DNA from: Whalleya microplaca
Lineage: Eukaryota; Ascomycota; Sordariomycetes; Xylariales; Xylariaceae
NCBI GenBank assembly: GCA_022497155.1
Contig: MU385743.1
Location: 186,001-250,000, forward strand
Length of the DNA: 64,000 nucleotides
Reading direction: 5' to 3'
The position numbers and the translations under genes were made by a program. Shown one piece after another: positions 47,513-59,000 of the stretch. The first letter of the stretch is position 1. Every line of letters starts with the position of its first letter. The notes under the pieces are model-generated. The model saw only the letters and a program-made list of their open reading frames with translations, was not told the DNA's origin and did no database searches.

Positions 47513-48503
47513 ATGGCAGACAATGAGAGCAGTCTATCCCACCTTGTATTGCTAAGACGAAGACAGATATCAGAGCAGGGAACCAATATTCTCAATGCAT
47601 TTGCTCGTGGAATGCAGCCTGCCACACCAGAGACTACAGCGGAAGCCGCGCGCCAGCTTGATGATTGCTGCCCTCCCCTTGAACGAAAAGAAGAGGTCCA
47701 TAATTATTTATGGACGGTTTGGGAGATAATGCTTGATACTGCCCGGAGCCCTGACGTCTCGGATGAGATACAGGAGCGCCTCGTGAGCATCCTTGAAAGT
47801 CTACGGTTGTATGCAAAGGGCGATTTAGATGTCTGGGGTGTTAGTGTTCATCATCGACTTGACTACTCCAATGTCTGCTAATAATCCTAACCTTCAGAGC
47901 AAGTGCCGTGTATGGAGAGACTTGCCTCTGCTTCCGATGTGCATGGAGTCATACTTTAACGGTATGTTTCTCGGCTACTCTTGAAGAAACATGTATCTAA
48001 CTTGCATGGAAAAAGATCCGTCTTCAGAAACAGGAGAGTTCACCCCAGAATCCGCACAGATATGGCGAAAGCTAAACACTTTCGCGGCTAGATGCCTAGC
48101 ATCAGGTACCATAGGTACCTATTACCAGGCCATGTACGCCCTACGATTAGCGCTTGAGGAAGAATTGAGCGCAGTTCTTAAGGTATATATAACGGAATGT
48201 AGAATACAGGTTGCCTGTGCATGGATGGCTTATGGCGCTAAGCCTCTTCTATGGTGGGCGAAGGAGAACATTGGTATGATGGATGTTATAGAGGCGGACA
48301 CGGCAAATTACGTTGAAAGAGGCGCCTTGTACCATGGACCAGCAACCATGTGTCTACGGCGGTGGGGTTTCTGGCTAGACCGTTTTGAAGAGCTGGGAAA
48401 GGAAGAATCCGGAATGAGTGAGGGTTGCCGGAAGGCTGCGGTCGAAGCGGCTTTGATTATGAAAACTGTCGAAAAAGGCACAGCCCATACGTTGACAGCG
48501 TAG
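47513..48503 (+). CDS. DUF3632 family protein
   Basis: Three exons (47513-47839, 47898-47961, 48016-48503) give 292 aa. Intron 1 has a GTTAGT donor and a CAG acceptor; intron 2 is GTATGT...AAG. The small middle exon encodes VWRDLPLLPMCMESYFN, the most recognisable part of the fungal DUF3632 family, and it is complete only with these splices. The rest is helical, without enzymatic motif, signal peptide or membrane segment. Members are numerous in ascomycete genomes and of unknown function. The start is the ATG of MADNESSLSHL; an upstream in-frame ATG (47423) gives an unlikely hydrophobic leader. Confidence 0.82.
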
Positions 48504-48591
48504 CAGCTAGAGATAGAGTACTTTAAATGCCTTACAAGACACGCTTGTAACCTGGGGTTTTCTTTCCCCTTCACTTTGCATTCGTTTAGTA

Positions 48592-48903
48592 TCAACTCCG
48601 TAATATGGTATTTCCCACTAGTACGTAAGCAATCATAAGAAAAAATGTTATAAAGCCAAGTGTTATGAATAGATTTACAGAGACCGTTATATGAGGATTA
48701 GGATTGGAGCGCAAGTACGAAGCAAGAAGGCCTAGGTTCTCCGCATTGTCTCCTCGACTTAAGCCGAATTGAGCCTGGGATATTGTTGGTAAATCCGGTT
48801 TAGCATCACCATAGATTGCATTAAATTGCTCTAGTCTTCCCAACTCATTACGAGATGAAGTCCAGTTGGCAACCTCTTCTTGCCTTCCTGACATTTCTAC
48901 CAT
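48592..48903 (-). CDS. Small predicted membrane protein
   Basis: A 103-aa open frame, convergent with the DUF3632 gene (88 bp apart). The first 75 residues are hydrophilic and helical (RNELGRLEQFNAIYGDAKPD). One strong transmembrane helix follows (VNLFITLGFITFFLMIAYVLV). The balanced codon use and single clean helix favour a real protein, but it may be only the last exon of a longer or truncated gene. No family is recognised. Confidence 0.5.
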   Translation of the reverse strand: MVEMSGRQEEVANWTSSRNELGRLEQFNAIYGDAKPDLPTISQAQFGLSRGDNAENLGLLASYLRSNPNPHITVSVNLFITLGFITFFLMIAYVLVGNTILRS

Positions 48904-49000
48904 CGCACATGCTTATTTATTACATCCTAGTGGATGTAACTGACTGAGTGAATATTCACTACCTAGTTCTACGACACATAGAAGCGCATCGACTGTTATA

Positions 49001-50109
49001 ATGCACAGGACATCGATTCTACTTGTAACTGGTTTTGCCAGCCTCCTAACTGCAGCTCTCACTTTACCGAGGCAGACTTCGAATTATGTCGGTTACCTCA
49101 TCTCAACTTTCACTGACGCCACTCCGGAAGTCCAGTTCTACCTCTCGGATGGAAATAGCGCGTCGAACTTCAGCTTTATGAATCAAGGTAATCCGATTCT
49201 AACTTCGACTGTTGGTACGAAGGCCGTCAGAGACATCTACCTTGTCACCAATACTGCAAGATCTGAGTTCTACTTGATTGCCACCGGTAAGAACACGGAA
49301 CTTTCGGGCCCAAGTGAAATATTACTGACTGAAGACATAGACCTTGATATCAATGTATCAGGATTCTCATGGGACTCGGCTACAAGATTAGGAAGCCGCG
49401 GTATTGTCGTCTGGAAATCTCCTAATTTGGTGAATTGGACTGAGTCGTCTTTGAAAATGTATGTACCTTTACCAACTTACATGTATCATATCTGATACAA
49501 GTGTTCCTATTTAGCGTTGAAACGGGAACTGCTGGCATGGTATGGGCACCGTCAGCCGTCTGGGACGATGGGACGCCACAATATTATGTGTTTTGGTCCT
49601 CACGTCACTACAAATCCTCAGATACGGCGCATGCGGGGACGGCGTCACTAGATCGCATTCGTTATGCTACTACTACGGACTTCGCCATCTTCAGCGAGCC
49701 GAGGGACTACTTGGCGCTCCCAGACACGCCGCTGATTGACCAAGAGTTCCAGAAGCTCGGGACCTCGGGTGCCTTCGCGCGCTTCCTGAAGAACGAGACT
49801 ACTAACCAGGTCTATCAGGAAACCACCTCAGATGGCCTCTTTGGCACCTGGACCCGTGTGCCTGGCTACGTTCGGAATGAGACGCCGCGTGAGGGCCCGG
49901 CATCGTTCGCCGACAACGTGACACCTGGTCTTCACCATCTGCTGCTTGACGACTACACGGAATATGTCCCTTACGAAACGTCAAATATCTATTCTCCGAC
50001 TTGGAAGGCGTCGAGCACGTCCGGATTCCCGACTGGATTAAAGCATGGGTCTGTGACACCGTTGACAAAAGAGGAGTACAATGCCGTTGCGGCAGCATAC
50101 CCTGCATAA
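49001..50109 (+). CDS. Secreted GH43-like glycoside hydrolase
   Basis: Two exons (49001-49458, 49515-50109) give 350 aa; intron 49459-49514 is GTATGT...TAG. It starts with a signal peptide ([20 protein letters not shown]). The layout resembles the five-bladed propeller of GH43-like proteins: [11 protein letters not shown] near the N-terminus, a [11 protein letters not shown] blade motif, [12 protein letters not shown], and the later [14 protein letters not shown] loop (here [13 protein letters not shown]) where the general acid Glu would sit. In that family such enzymes cleave arabinose or xylose side chains of plant polysaccharides; substrate and activity are not readable here. Splicing is needed to join the SLK and VETGTAG parts. 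Several Asn-X-Ser/Thr sites fit secretion. Confidence 0.78.
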
Positions 50110-50884
50110 GTAGCTCAATGAGTAACTGGGTATGGAGGATATTATTATTGTAACATCAAATCGAGTTGGTGTTCATTATGCTATACAACGCTAGGCGTAA
50201 GTATGTAGTGTGGTAGCTAATACAACCTCCAAGAAAACAATATAGAACGTGCACTTATAATTGTCAAATCAATCCTTACACCATCGAATATTGGGGCTTG
50301 CTGTATTGAAAATCAACAGAGAGAAAGAGAAGAATAAGTCGGTTAAGGAAAGCCCAAGTTGGAAAGTAAACCTGGAGAAGTAGTGATCGCCCGACTACAA
50401 TTATACAACGAATTCTCAAATTTACCTAGTTAAATCACCTATTTTATATGATCCTTCCAATGGTACGACGTGTTGACATTGATATGATTTTGGAATGAGA
50501 ATGGTTGCGATCTTGAAAGTTTGTTAATAGTATAGCATTCAGGGGATACAATTCCTAAGCTAGGTAACGGAAGCAATAACACCCCAGTTATTAGCGGCGG
50601 CCTTACACGACCTTCTCCCGTGTCGGGGTTTATTGTGGGTTCGGACTTCGACCCCGGTAGACCTCATCCTGCTCGCGAGTCGCTGCTCGGAATTAAGCAC
50701 GAAGGAGCAAAGTGAACCAATTAGGCTCTGGCCTAATGTCACTCGTTAAGCAGAAGTGACGCATTACCATTCATGTTTTATATAAGTAAGTTTTAGCTAT
50801 CAGAGAAATAAGTTGAACCTCCAAAATTGAAAACAAACATTAGATGCTCGACAAAGCCTGTGACGTGTTATCCCATATTAAGCA
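50110..50884. other. Intergenic region with a GC-rich block
   Basis: Mostly AT-rich and without a gene. A GC-rich block at about 50590-50705 has a different composition from its surroundings and contains a small GGTTCGGACTTCGACC hairpin-like motif. It does not fold into a tRNA or match the 5S rRNA consensus that I know. Confidence 0.5.
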
Positions 50885-51807
50885 ATGGCGTCCGACAAGA
50901 AAATTGTATTGATTACCGGCGGTAAGTTCAGTAATATATATAGTCACGATACCGAATTAACGAGGACTCTAGGAAATACCGGCCTGGGATTGGAGACCGT
51001 CAAGGCCTTTTACAAGACAGATATTCCATATGAGATTATCATCGGGTGCCGTACTGTGTCAAAGGGCGAAGCAGCTATTGAGAATGTGAAGGCGGAAATC
51101 CCACAGTCCAGTTCATCGCTCAGCACGGTACAAATCGACCTGTCTTCGGATAGCTCAATTGAGAAAGCCGTCGAGACCATTAAATCCGACTACGGCCGTC
51201 TGGACGTCCTTATCAACAATGGTGGTGGCGGGTTTGACCAAGAGATTATATCAAAGAAGATGACCATCCGCGAAGCGTTCAATGCCACGTGGGACCTAAA
51301 CGTGTCGGGAACACATGTCTTGACGACTTTAGCCGTGCCACTGCTGCTGAAGTCGACCGATCCGCGCCTCATGTTCATCACGAGTGGAACAAGCACACTG
51401 GCTGAGACCGAGCAGGGGCACACGGCAACTTTGCAGCGTCTTAACTCTTCAGTTCCAGCAGGGTGGCCTAAACCCCCAGCAGCTTTCTCAATTACGTCTT
51501 ATCGAAGCTCGAAGACAGGCTTGAATATGGTTATGCGCGAATGGCATCGCGCTCTTCGCAACGATGGGGTAAAAGTGTGGTGTGTATCGCCCGGCTTCTT
51601 GGCCACCGGACTGTTCGGAGCAGGCCCAGAAGAGTTAAAGAAGGCAAGTTCAGTTCATATCTCTAATAGCTTCATTTAAACTGACTATTGCAGATGGGCG
51701 CTGGGGATCCAGCAAAAGGGGGGGATTTTGTCAAAGATGTTGTTCAAGGTAAACGAGATCAGGACATCGGTAAAGTTATCAGGACGGATAGGATTCAGCC
51801 TTGGTAG
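50885..51807 (+). CDS. Classical short-chain dehydrogenase/reductase
   Basis: Three exons (50885-50921, 50973-51643, 51694-51807) give 273 aa. Intron 1 (GTAAGT...TAG) splits the cofactor-binding motif and restores TGGNTGLG when removed. Intron 2 (51644-51693) is a GC-AG intron with the donor AAG/GCAAGT and branch CTGAC. Removing it yields a tail ending KVIRTDRIQPW, as usual for this SDR group. Other motifs are INNGGGG (the NNAG equivalent), a Ser before the active site (ITSGTS) and YRSSK, the catalytic Tyr-X3-Lys. It is a cytosolic NAD(P)-dependent oxidoreductase of unknown substrate. The next gene, on the same strand, encodes an extended SDR. Confidence 0.88.
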
Positions 51808-52234
51808 TTATAGTTTTATACAAATTACTCGCTTTATATACACGCGCTCAAGAGATAATCACTAATAAAGCTAACACGTGGGCATCTGGCATGGTCGAGG
51901 GGCATCTGTAGGGTAGATTTACCGGAGGAAATCAGTAGGTAAGCGAATCAATGCGACTGATGCAATGTCCCGTCCTGGGAACGGATATCCGGTATGATTA
52001 ATACACAACCTTTTTCTGAAAATCGGGGCGAAAGACCGGATAGCATACGCTATTCATGCAGGCGCAATGGCGCCGTGTCTCGTTGTACATGTACCTCCCA
52101 CCACGTAAACACCCGTTTTCGTATTTCAATTAACCTTTCCCTCAATTCTTCTCAGGACTTCGTAGACCTACTGTCTGTTACTGTTCTTTTCCTACTCGGG
52201 CTCCAGTCTAATTGTATGACAGCAATAATTCGCG
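51808..52234. promoter_or_regulatory. Intergenic region between two reductase genes
   Basis: 427 bp; no gene. It holds the 3' end of the SDR transcript and presumably the promoter of the next gene, with a pyrimidine-rich leader near 52120-52200. Confidence 0.5.
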
Positions 52235-53275
52235 ATGGCTAAACTGACACTATCCAACCCAACGATAGCACCAGGTTCTACAATCCTCGTAACTGGTGCC
52301 AATGGCCTGATTGCCTCTCACGTCGTCGATCAGTTCCTTGCAGCAGGCTATCGGGTGCGAGGCACTGTTCGCGATCCCGCAAAGTGCGCATGGATGGAGC
52401 CATTGTTTACATCACGTTGGCCCTCCGGCCACCTGGAGATCGTGCAAGTGTCGGACTTTGGTGCTCCTGGTGCATGGGATGCTGCAGTCAGAGGAGTCGC
52501 GGGTATTGTAGCTGTTGCCGGTGGGGTAGGGTTGACGGTTCAGGATATCGATAAAGCACTTGAACAGGAGATTCCTTGGAATGAAGCGCTCCTTCGAGCA
52601 GCCATGAACGAACCAAGTGTCAAGTCTTTCATCTACACAAGCTCGGCATGGGCTGCTTGGACACCCGACGCAACGAAGGAGGTCGAGCTAACGGAGTGGT
52701 CCTACAATGAGCACGCTGTTCGAGTAGTTAGGAGCGACATTCCCCCAGAGGAGAAAGGAATCATGCCGTATATGGCGTTCAAAACGTTGCTGGAACAGCA
52801 TATCTGGGATTGGGTGAGGAGAGAGAAGCCGTCGTTTACTTTCAACACCGTACTTCCCGCTACTGTCATTGGCAGATGCATTCATCCTAAGAACCAAGAC
52901 ATCCCTAGCACTTGTGGCATGGTGAAGTGGCTCTTTGATGGGATTAATTTGGAAGTCATGGCTCAATTACCACCTCAGTGGCACACTGATACCATCGACG
53001 CTGCATTAATCTACGTAGCGGCTCTCACCACCCCGGGAGTTGACAGAGAGAGGCTATTTCCCTTAAGCGACCGATACAGTTGGCCTAGAATTAGCCAAAT
53101 TCTGAAGAATCTATATCCCCAACAAGGCGTGCCAATCCTAGAAGATAGCGGTTGGGATAAGACAGTTATGCCGAACAAGAGAGCGGAGGAATTGCTGCAA
53201 GGTCTAGGCAGAAGCGGGTGGACTAGCCTTGAGGAAAGTGTCAAAGCCTGTTCTGAAAGTTTTATACAGGCCTGA
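52235..53275 (+). CDS. Extended SDR, NAD(P)-dependent epimerase/aldehyde reductase-like
   Basis: A single 346-aa exon. The N-terminal cofactor loop is VTGANGLIASH (residues 19-29). The Ser of YTSSAWAAW and the YMAFK motif (Tyr179, Lys183) complete the catalytic set. The overall pattern fits the fungal group close to ketoreductases, cinnamyl-alcohol/dihydroflavonol reductases and yeast Gre2. In that group the enzymes reduce aldehydes or ketones with NADPH. The physiological substrate cannot be inferred. The length is normal and the frame intact, with no sign of introns. It lies about 430 bp after the classical SDR on the same strand. Confidence 0.9.
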   Translation: MAKLTLSNPTIAPGSTILVTGANGLIASHVVDQFLAAGYRVRGTVRDPAKCAWMEPLFTSRWPSGHLEIVQVSDFGAPGAWDAAVRGVAGIVAVAGGVGLTVQDIDKALEQEIPWNEALLRAAMNEPSVKSFIYTSSAWAAWTPDATKEVELTEWSYNEHAVRVVRSDIPPEEKGIMPYMAFKTLLEQHIWDWVRREKPSFTFNTVLPATVIGRCIHPKNQDIPSTCGMVKWLFDGINLEVMAQLPPQWHTDTIDAALIYVAALTTPGVDRERLFPLSDRYSWPRISQILKNLYPQQGVPILEDSGWDKTVMPNKRAEELLQGLGRSGWTSLEESVKACSESFIQA

Positions 53276-53640
53276 TGCCGTGAGAACTAAACCCTGGTGA
53301 TTCTTTGGACACAGAGATAGTGTGCGACACGTTGGAATTCGCGAATGTCTTTCAAGCCTGCATGCCTTGGTCCAATGCTTAGCCTACAGTTAGAACACAA
53401 CACAACAATGTATTGTTCTCGTAACAAAGAATTGCAATTCCGTATAGATAACAAAAAGATTGTTGACAATAGAAATATCATATATAAAATGACATTCAAG
53501 AGTAGGCTTTTACATATTTGCATTTTCATCATATCAACCACGCTCACAATTCAGCCGGAATCAATTGCTTCAGCAACAACGGGTAACGCCAATAATCAAA
53601 CTCCTAGACCTCAAGGTAAGCCATATCAACAATATTCAAA
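53276..53640. other. Intergenic region
   Basis: 365 bp, AT-rich. An overlapping open frame (53345-53737) has no supporting features, so I see only the promoter region of the next gene. Confidence 0.45.
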
Positions 53641-54240
53641 ATGTGCATTGAACTTTCAGCCAAATACCCATGTGGACATATTAAATCCACATGGGAGTAT
53701 TGTGGCAAAGCGAAGTATACCAACATTCTTCGAATAGGTACACCCGATACTCACTGTGGATCTTACACAACCGAGCTGGTTGAGCCTGACCTTGAAGACA
53801 CTTGTTCCAAGACCTGTTTAACGAGAGCGTTCGAATGCAGTGCGTGCAAAGCGCCTAAACAGGTCGGCTGGCGATGTACTCGATGCCAAACCCTCCGCGA
53901 TAGCAACACTCTAACGTGGGATGAATGCGCCTGTCATAAGCACTTATGTCCTGAGCTAGCGCTCGGCAAGGGCCCTTCGCTCTGTAAAAAGTGCATTGAG
54001 AAATGTGTTCCCAGCTCCCAGGGTCTCAGCTGGAAGTGTCATCTCTGCACTTTTCCCAACCGAACACCCGTTAACAAGATGGTGTGTGTCAAATCCCAAT
54101 GTAAACATACCAGATGTGGCGCTTGTAAGGCCTTGTTTAGTTGCAACTGCACGTGTGGATGCGCTTATCCTTTTGTTGAAGGCGGTTCCAAGCAGTGCGA
54201 TCTATGTAGCTCTGCTGATGTGTTTAGTGATGTAGAGTAA
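53641..54240 (+). CDS. Cysteine-rich, zinc-ribbon-like small protein
   Basis: A 199-aa single-exon frame with 28 cysteines. Six of the pairs are CXXC (CSAC, CTRC, CKKC, CHLC, CGAC, CDLC), with His residues between them (CHKHLC, CKHTRC). Spacing such as WRCTRC and WKCHLC, each after a Trp, recalls RanBP2-type or ribbon zinc fingers that bind RNA or protein. There is no signal peptide, so the cysteines more likely bind metal than form disulfides. The family is familiar only as uncharacterised ascomycete proteins. Function unknown. Confidence 0.65.
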   Translation: MCIELSAKYPCGHIKSTWEYCGKAKYTNILRIGTPDTHCGSYTTELVEPDLEDTCSKTCLTRAFECSACKAPKQVGWRCTRCQTLRDSNTLTWDECACHKHLCPELALGKGPSLCKKCIEKCVPSSQGLSWKCHLCTFPNRTPVNKMVCVKSQCKHTRCGACKALFSCNCTCGCAYPFVEGGSKQCDLCSSADVFSDVE

Positions 54241-54921
54241 GTACTGAAATAATTACTCATAATTTAATCGGATTGAAGAAAATCAAGACCTCATACAATA
54301 TAATTATTATCCTATTGTATTCTAAAATTCTAAAATTATTAAATTCTAAAATTATTCTAAAATTCTAAAATTATTAAATTCTAAAATTATTATGTCGATG
54401 TATGTAAAAGACTTCACCTACCCATCTATGTAATCATGAACGTTCTCCTAAAATGACAGGTGTACTCTATAATATGGGTGAAATTGGCATGAGATCTAAG
54501 CCGAAATTCATAAAGCTCCTAGATAGAAATGACTTTTATTCCTGTTTACATTGACGAAGGATTATAGAGGCGAATGGCATTAGAGGATGGAACAAAGTAA
54601 GAACTCAGTCTTGACATGTTCATGCGAAATCCCAGTTTGTACAACAGTACCAAGAGAGGGAAGTGGTGTATATCTACGTTTCTTATATTTAAAGTACCTC
54701 GCAGCTCATCAGTTGGCTTGCACTCGACATCCCCCGCTTTGGGACCGGTTGACCGGCTGTTTAAAGGCTTGAAGTCCTGTTGTGCTTACGAAATCTTATA
54801 TGCATTTGTTCCTTCTCCTTTTCCAGCCCCCATTCTAGTGAAGAACAAGCTAAATAATAATCTCAAGCTAATTTTCAAGAAAGTACTAATTATCTTTAGG
54901 CTTGAGTATCTTAGAAATCTC
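54241..54921. other. Intergenic region between convergent genes
   Basis: About 680 bp, very AT-rich, with a short tandem repeat at 54314-54392. Open frames in 54590-54930 show no motif and are not called. Confidence 0.5.
54314..54392 (+). repeat. ATTCTAAAATT tandem repeat
   Basis: Units of ATTCTAAA and ATTATTAA alternate about eight times. Confidence 0.85.
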
Positions 54922-56024
54922 TTATAGGTGACTGGATGTCTTGGATGGGAATAAATGTAAGTTCACCGGCGAGATAGCCTTGCCTCGATCATGGAATAAG
55001 GTGATGTTCTCCATGCCAAGTCTTTCAAAGCCAATGTGCGAATCTTCCGAAGCTCCTGCATTGTGAGAAGTTACTTCGACGTTTTTCATCCGAGCAAGTT
55101 CCGGATTTACATGAGGCTCATTCTCGTGCACATCAAGACCAGCTGCCGCTAATTGGCCGCTCTTGAGTGCGGCTACCAGAGCGGCTTCGTCCACAAGTTT
55201 TCCTCTTGCAATATTCACAAGTCTCGATCCTCGCTTGATCTTTGCTAGCGTAGCTCCATCGAACAATTTCTCGCCGCCGAAAGGCGTTGCAATCACAACA
55301 CAGTCAACCTTTGACAAGAGAGCGCCGAGGTCCTTCTCGAAGACAGCGGCCGTCGGTTTTTCGAGTTCCTCGGGCAACCGAGCAATATCGTTGTAGATAA
55401 TTTTCATATCCATTGCTCGGTACGCCTTTTCTGCAACTCGGCGACCAATTCGGCCAAACCCAACTATCCCCAGGGTATGCCCATTTGGATTTCTGGTTAT
55501 AGCTGCTAGATTGCGGTTGGCATTGGCGAATTGTTCAGGGTCTGTTGAGCGGGCAGCAACAGCAGACCATGAGAACAGCCGGAACGTAGACAGGATAAGC
55601 CAGATGGCAGCATCAGCTACTGACTCAGTGCATGCCGCAGCTGCATTACAATACACAACTCCTAGTAGAATTAGATTGAGTTATATTCCTGGAAAAGTAG
55701 AAGCGCGGATTACTCACCCTTCCGAGCCATGGCTGCAGTATCAACCCAGTCAAATCCTGCACCCGCACTAGCAAATATTTTACAGGAGTTAGGCAACAGA
55801 GAGATTAGCTCTTCGTCCCAGTTTCCCATTTCCCCGCCGGTGTTCCAAAATGGACGATATATAGCAAAGAAGTCACCAAAGGCCTTGGTTTCCAGTGCTT
55901 TCTTGAAGTCCGCTCGGTTCATACTGTAGGACCGCCTTATCTCGAACTTGGCTTGAAAATCTTTGTACAAGTCGTGATTCCAGCGAATATCATCGCCAAG
56001 ATGTAATACTATTGGTTTTCCCAT
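54922..56024 (-). CDS. D-2-hydroxyacid dehydrogenase
   Basis: Two minus-strand exons (56024-55718 and 55661-54922) give 348 aa. The intron (55717-55662) is GTGAGT...TAG, and its removal restores ARKGVVYCNAAAACTES, a conserved substrate/NAD-domain segment. The Rossmann motif is GFGRIGRRVAEKA. The catalytic Arg is in NIARGKLVDE, the Glu in DVHENEP and the His in SHNAG. The family (PF00389/PF02826) reduces 2-keto acids such as glyoxylate, hydroxypyruvate or 2-ketogluconate with NAD(P)H. The length is typical and all three catalytic residues are present, so it is probably active; the substrate is not predictable. Confidence 0.93.
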
Positions 56025-59000
56025 GATGGCGGCCTGTGTCTCAAGATCCAGTATAGATGTCTTAGTGATAAGGCGTATCTCGTTAGGAAATATAAAGTAA
56101 CTATCAAACTCTAGGGAAGGAATTCACATTTGTACGATTATTATAGCTCAGCTTTCCCCCACACCCATCCCCACAAAACTAACCATTTCCCCATATACTA
56201 CCATTCCGGTCTCAGGGGTTGCATGCTTAGCTTCGCTCTTTTCGCCGAAGTTGTCCAAATCAAGCTGGGATAGAAAGTCCCACTATCTTAGCATCATTTA
56301 TACCCATAAAATGCAACCTCAGACTTGCATGTATCCATACAGCAAGTTGTTTTTTGAAGAGCATTACGCGAATAAGGAAGAACTATAATGCCTTGTTTCA
56401 TAGAGGCCGTTAGATCATACTTAGGGTGGCTAGTTAACGCCCCACACCTGTGGCTAGAGAAGCTTACAGAGGCAGAAGATTAATTATAATAGACGATATA
56501 GACATGTGTTTCCCTGTTCTCGGTCATTCAATCTATTAATTCTATATATACTTAAGTAGTTAGACTGCTAGACATGAAGAGGTCCATATATGTTTACAAC
56601 GTAGACAATCATTCGGAACTGACGAAATTCAAAACGATCTCGTTGGTGTATCATGGCATGCGAAAAAGGCTCCCACGCAACAATAATCTCCTCGTTAGTC
56701 CCCAAGGCCGCCTGAAAAGCCTCAAGACCACATAGTACTCACATCGGTGTTCCATAATACTATCCAACTCCAACATAATGAAACTACGAGCAGCGTCTCT
56801 GAACCGGATAAGTATATGTCACACTTACAACTAATAAGCACAGCGCGCAGCTCTAAATAGGAGGTCTTAAATTGACTATTGTAAGCTCTAAGGAGCAGGA
56901 AAAACCAGTTGTGTGTGAGGAGGCCTAGGGCACCTAGTAATACCCTAATGGAGCTCCGGATCGGCGTAACTGTTAATCCGTATGGACCCCTATAACAGCC
57001 CCTATAACAACCTCTGAGCCTGGCTCTGTGACAGTATACATTTAAAATGGTAGGGTTGCAAGGGATGATTCTGTTTCTAAACCACATTATTGATTATAGT
57101 GGTGAACAGGAAAGTGAAACTTCATTGTGCCATTAATGATCCTCTTACAGCCTTAATCTAATTGGACAGAAGAGGAAGCAGAGGGGCAAGAGTTAAGGTG
57201 TAACTGCCATTATATATAATACCTATGATATACTTACAGAAAGACGCAGACACTCTATAGGTATGACTTTCGCGACTCTAACTAAATACATATAGAAATG
57301 GAGGAGGGACAGATCCTATTATACTACCCCTTAGAATCTCAAAATCATTCTAGAAGATCCGGACGCTGCTGCATACTATGTAGGAGCCCATCATTTTCTC
57401 GACTTATATACAGGATCGGAGTCCTTTACAACGATAATCAATCAAATAGTCGGAAAGTATCTTGTTAGATTCTTATAAAACTTCAGAATAATATGAGGGA
57501 GAATACTATCCCATGAAATCAAGTGTTCCACCGAGCTTAGTTTAGATAATAGAATACCACGCGCATAACTTACTCCAAAAGGATAAGCTGATCGACTAAG
57601 TTTGTAGAGGGACAGTATATTATACAAATCCATTCCCATATTGCTCGCCGAGTAGATCACAGAGCTTGCTTCTAGCGGCTGGGCTGTATTGATACCGGTA
57701 GACATTGATCTTATATCCAAGATCGGAGGCTCATTTCTCTCTGGCTTAAATGCTGTACGAGTACAGCCAAAGAGTTGCTTACGATCGATATTCAATACGA
57801 AATGGTAAAATATAAGTATGTATGGCTCCAAGAATATTTCACTGTAGGTATATCAGTATTTAGGCCACTAGAAGACTGGCGTATATATAGATGTGGTTAA
57901 TAACGAGAAGTCCATAGGTTCGGATCCTAGTAGCGCTATTTGTTTTTGCTTTGGTAACTCATCCACGACTCGAGGGAGATGAAGAAGTAATCCTCTGTAA
58001 ACAGGAATACAGGGTACGTACACGCAAGGATTATCCGTATGATGGTATGCATGCGTTTGATGGAATAACGGCATTGAGACCGTTTCAGTCCTAGAAATAT
58101 TGCTTACTACAGTGGCAGGTTTAATGTCGCAGGTACAATCACCTTGACTCAGAAATTTCAACACGGAATTGGACTCTGGGCAAGGGTACGTTCCCTCGAA
58201 TGTATAACTATCAGCAACTTGCTAGAGGTGATGTATATATTATGGTGGTTGAAGAGTTTTGTAAGAGTTCCCGCAGCTATCATATCAGCGTATGGAACAA
58301 ATGTGATAACAACTTGGTTGAAATGAGATTACATAATAACTTGACTGGGTTCAGACCACACAGTATCAATCAAATCGTGTCAAGCCAAATTCTTCAACAA
58401 AGATTGGGTGCAGCCAAACACTTGAGGTTATTTTCACGTACCTCATTAACCTATCATGCCAATTTCCTAGTGTTTTTAGCTGTCAGCTTATACCCACTGC
58501 ACCGTGGTGAATTTACTGCGCTCCTTCGTTCTATATCAAGATTTTCCAGATTTAAAAGTCGTTTGTCTGCTGATATATCAAGTCAAGGCAAATATGAGCC
58601 GTGATCCAATTGTTTTAATTCATTGTACATTACATATCTACGGGTAGGAGATCTACATGCTTACTGCGTATCTGTACATTTGTTGCAGAAGAAAACGTAA
58701 TGGTGGGGAGGTACCCCTCCCTACTATGCCCTTTTGGCTTAGAGTACCTGCATTCCATAAGAACATACATTTAAACTGTGAAACACAGTCAATTCAGCGG
58801 CGATCACAGTCCGTTTGATCCTGGAGACGACATTAGATAATATAACCACCTAGGAACTATTTCCAAGAGGCATGTTTTGAGAAATTAAGACGTCTGGACG
58901 TCCATTCAATTCATTGTAGGATTATGGATCAAGGATTCAATGTTGTACCCGTCATATGTATGAGTGTGGTGAACTGTCCACATACAATGAAGAATGATGT

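Noticed and set aside
56722..57087. 121-codon minus-strand frame
   Set aside because: The translation is full of Cys, Trp and repeated CYRG segments caused by a short direct DNA repeat; there is no domain or splice support.
57895..57945. tRNA-like fragment with a GGTTCGGATCC box-B motif
   Set aside because: Only a T-arm-like stem of about four pairs is present. No matching acceptor stem, D-arm or convincing box A is found within 60-70 nt, on either strand.
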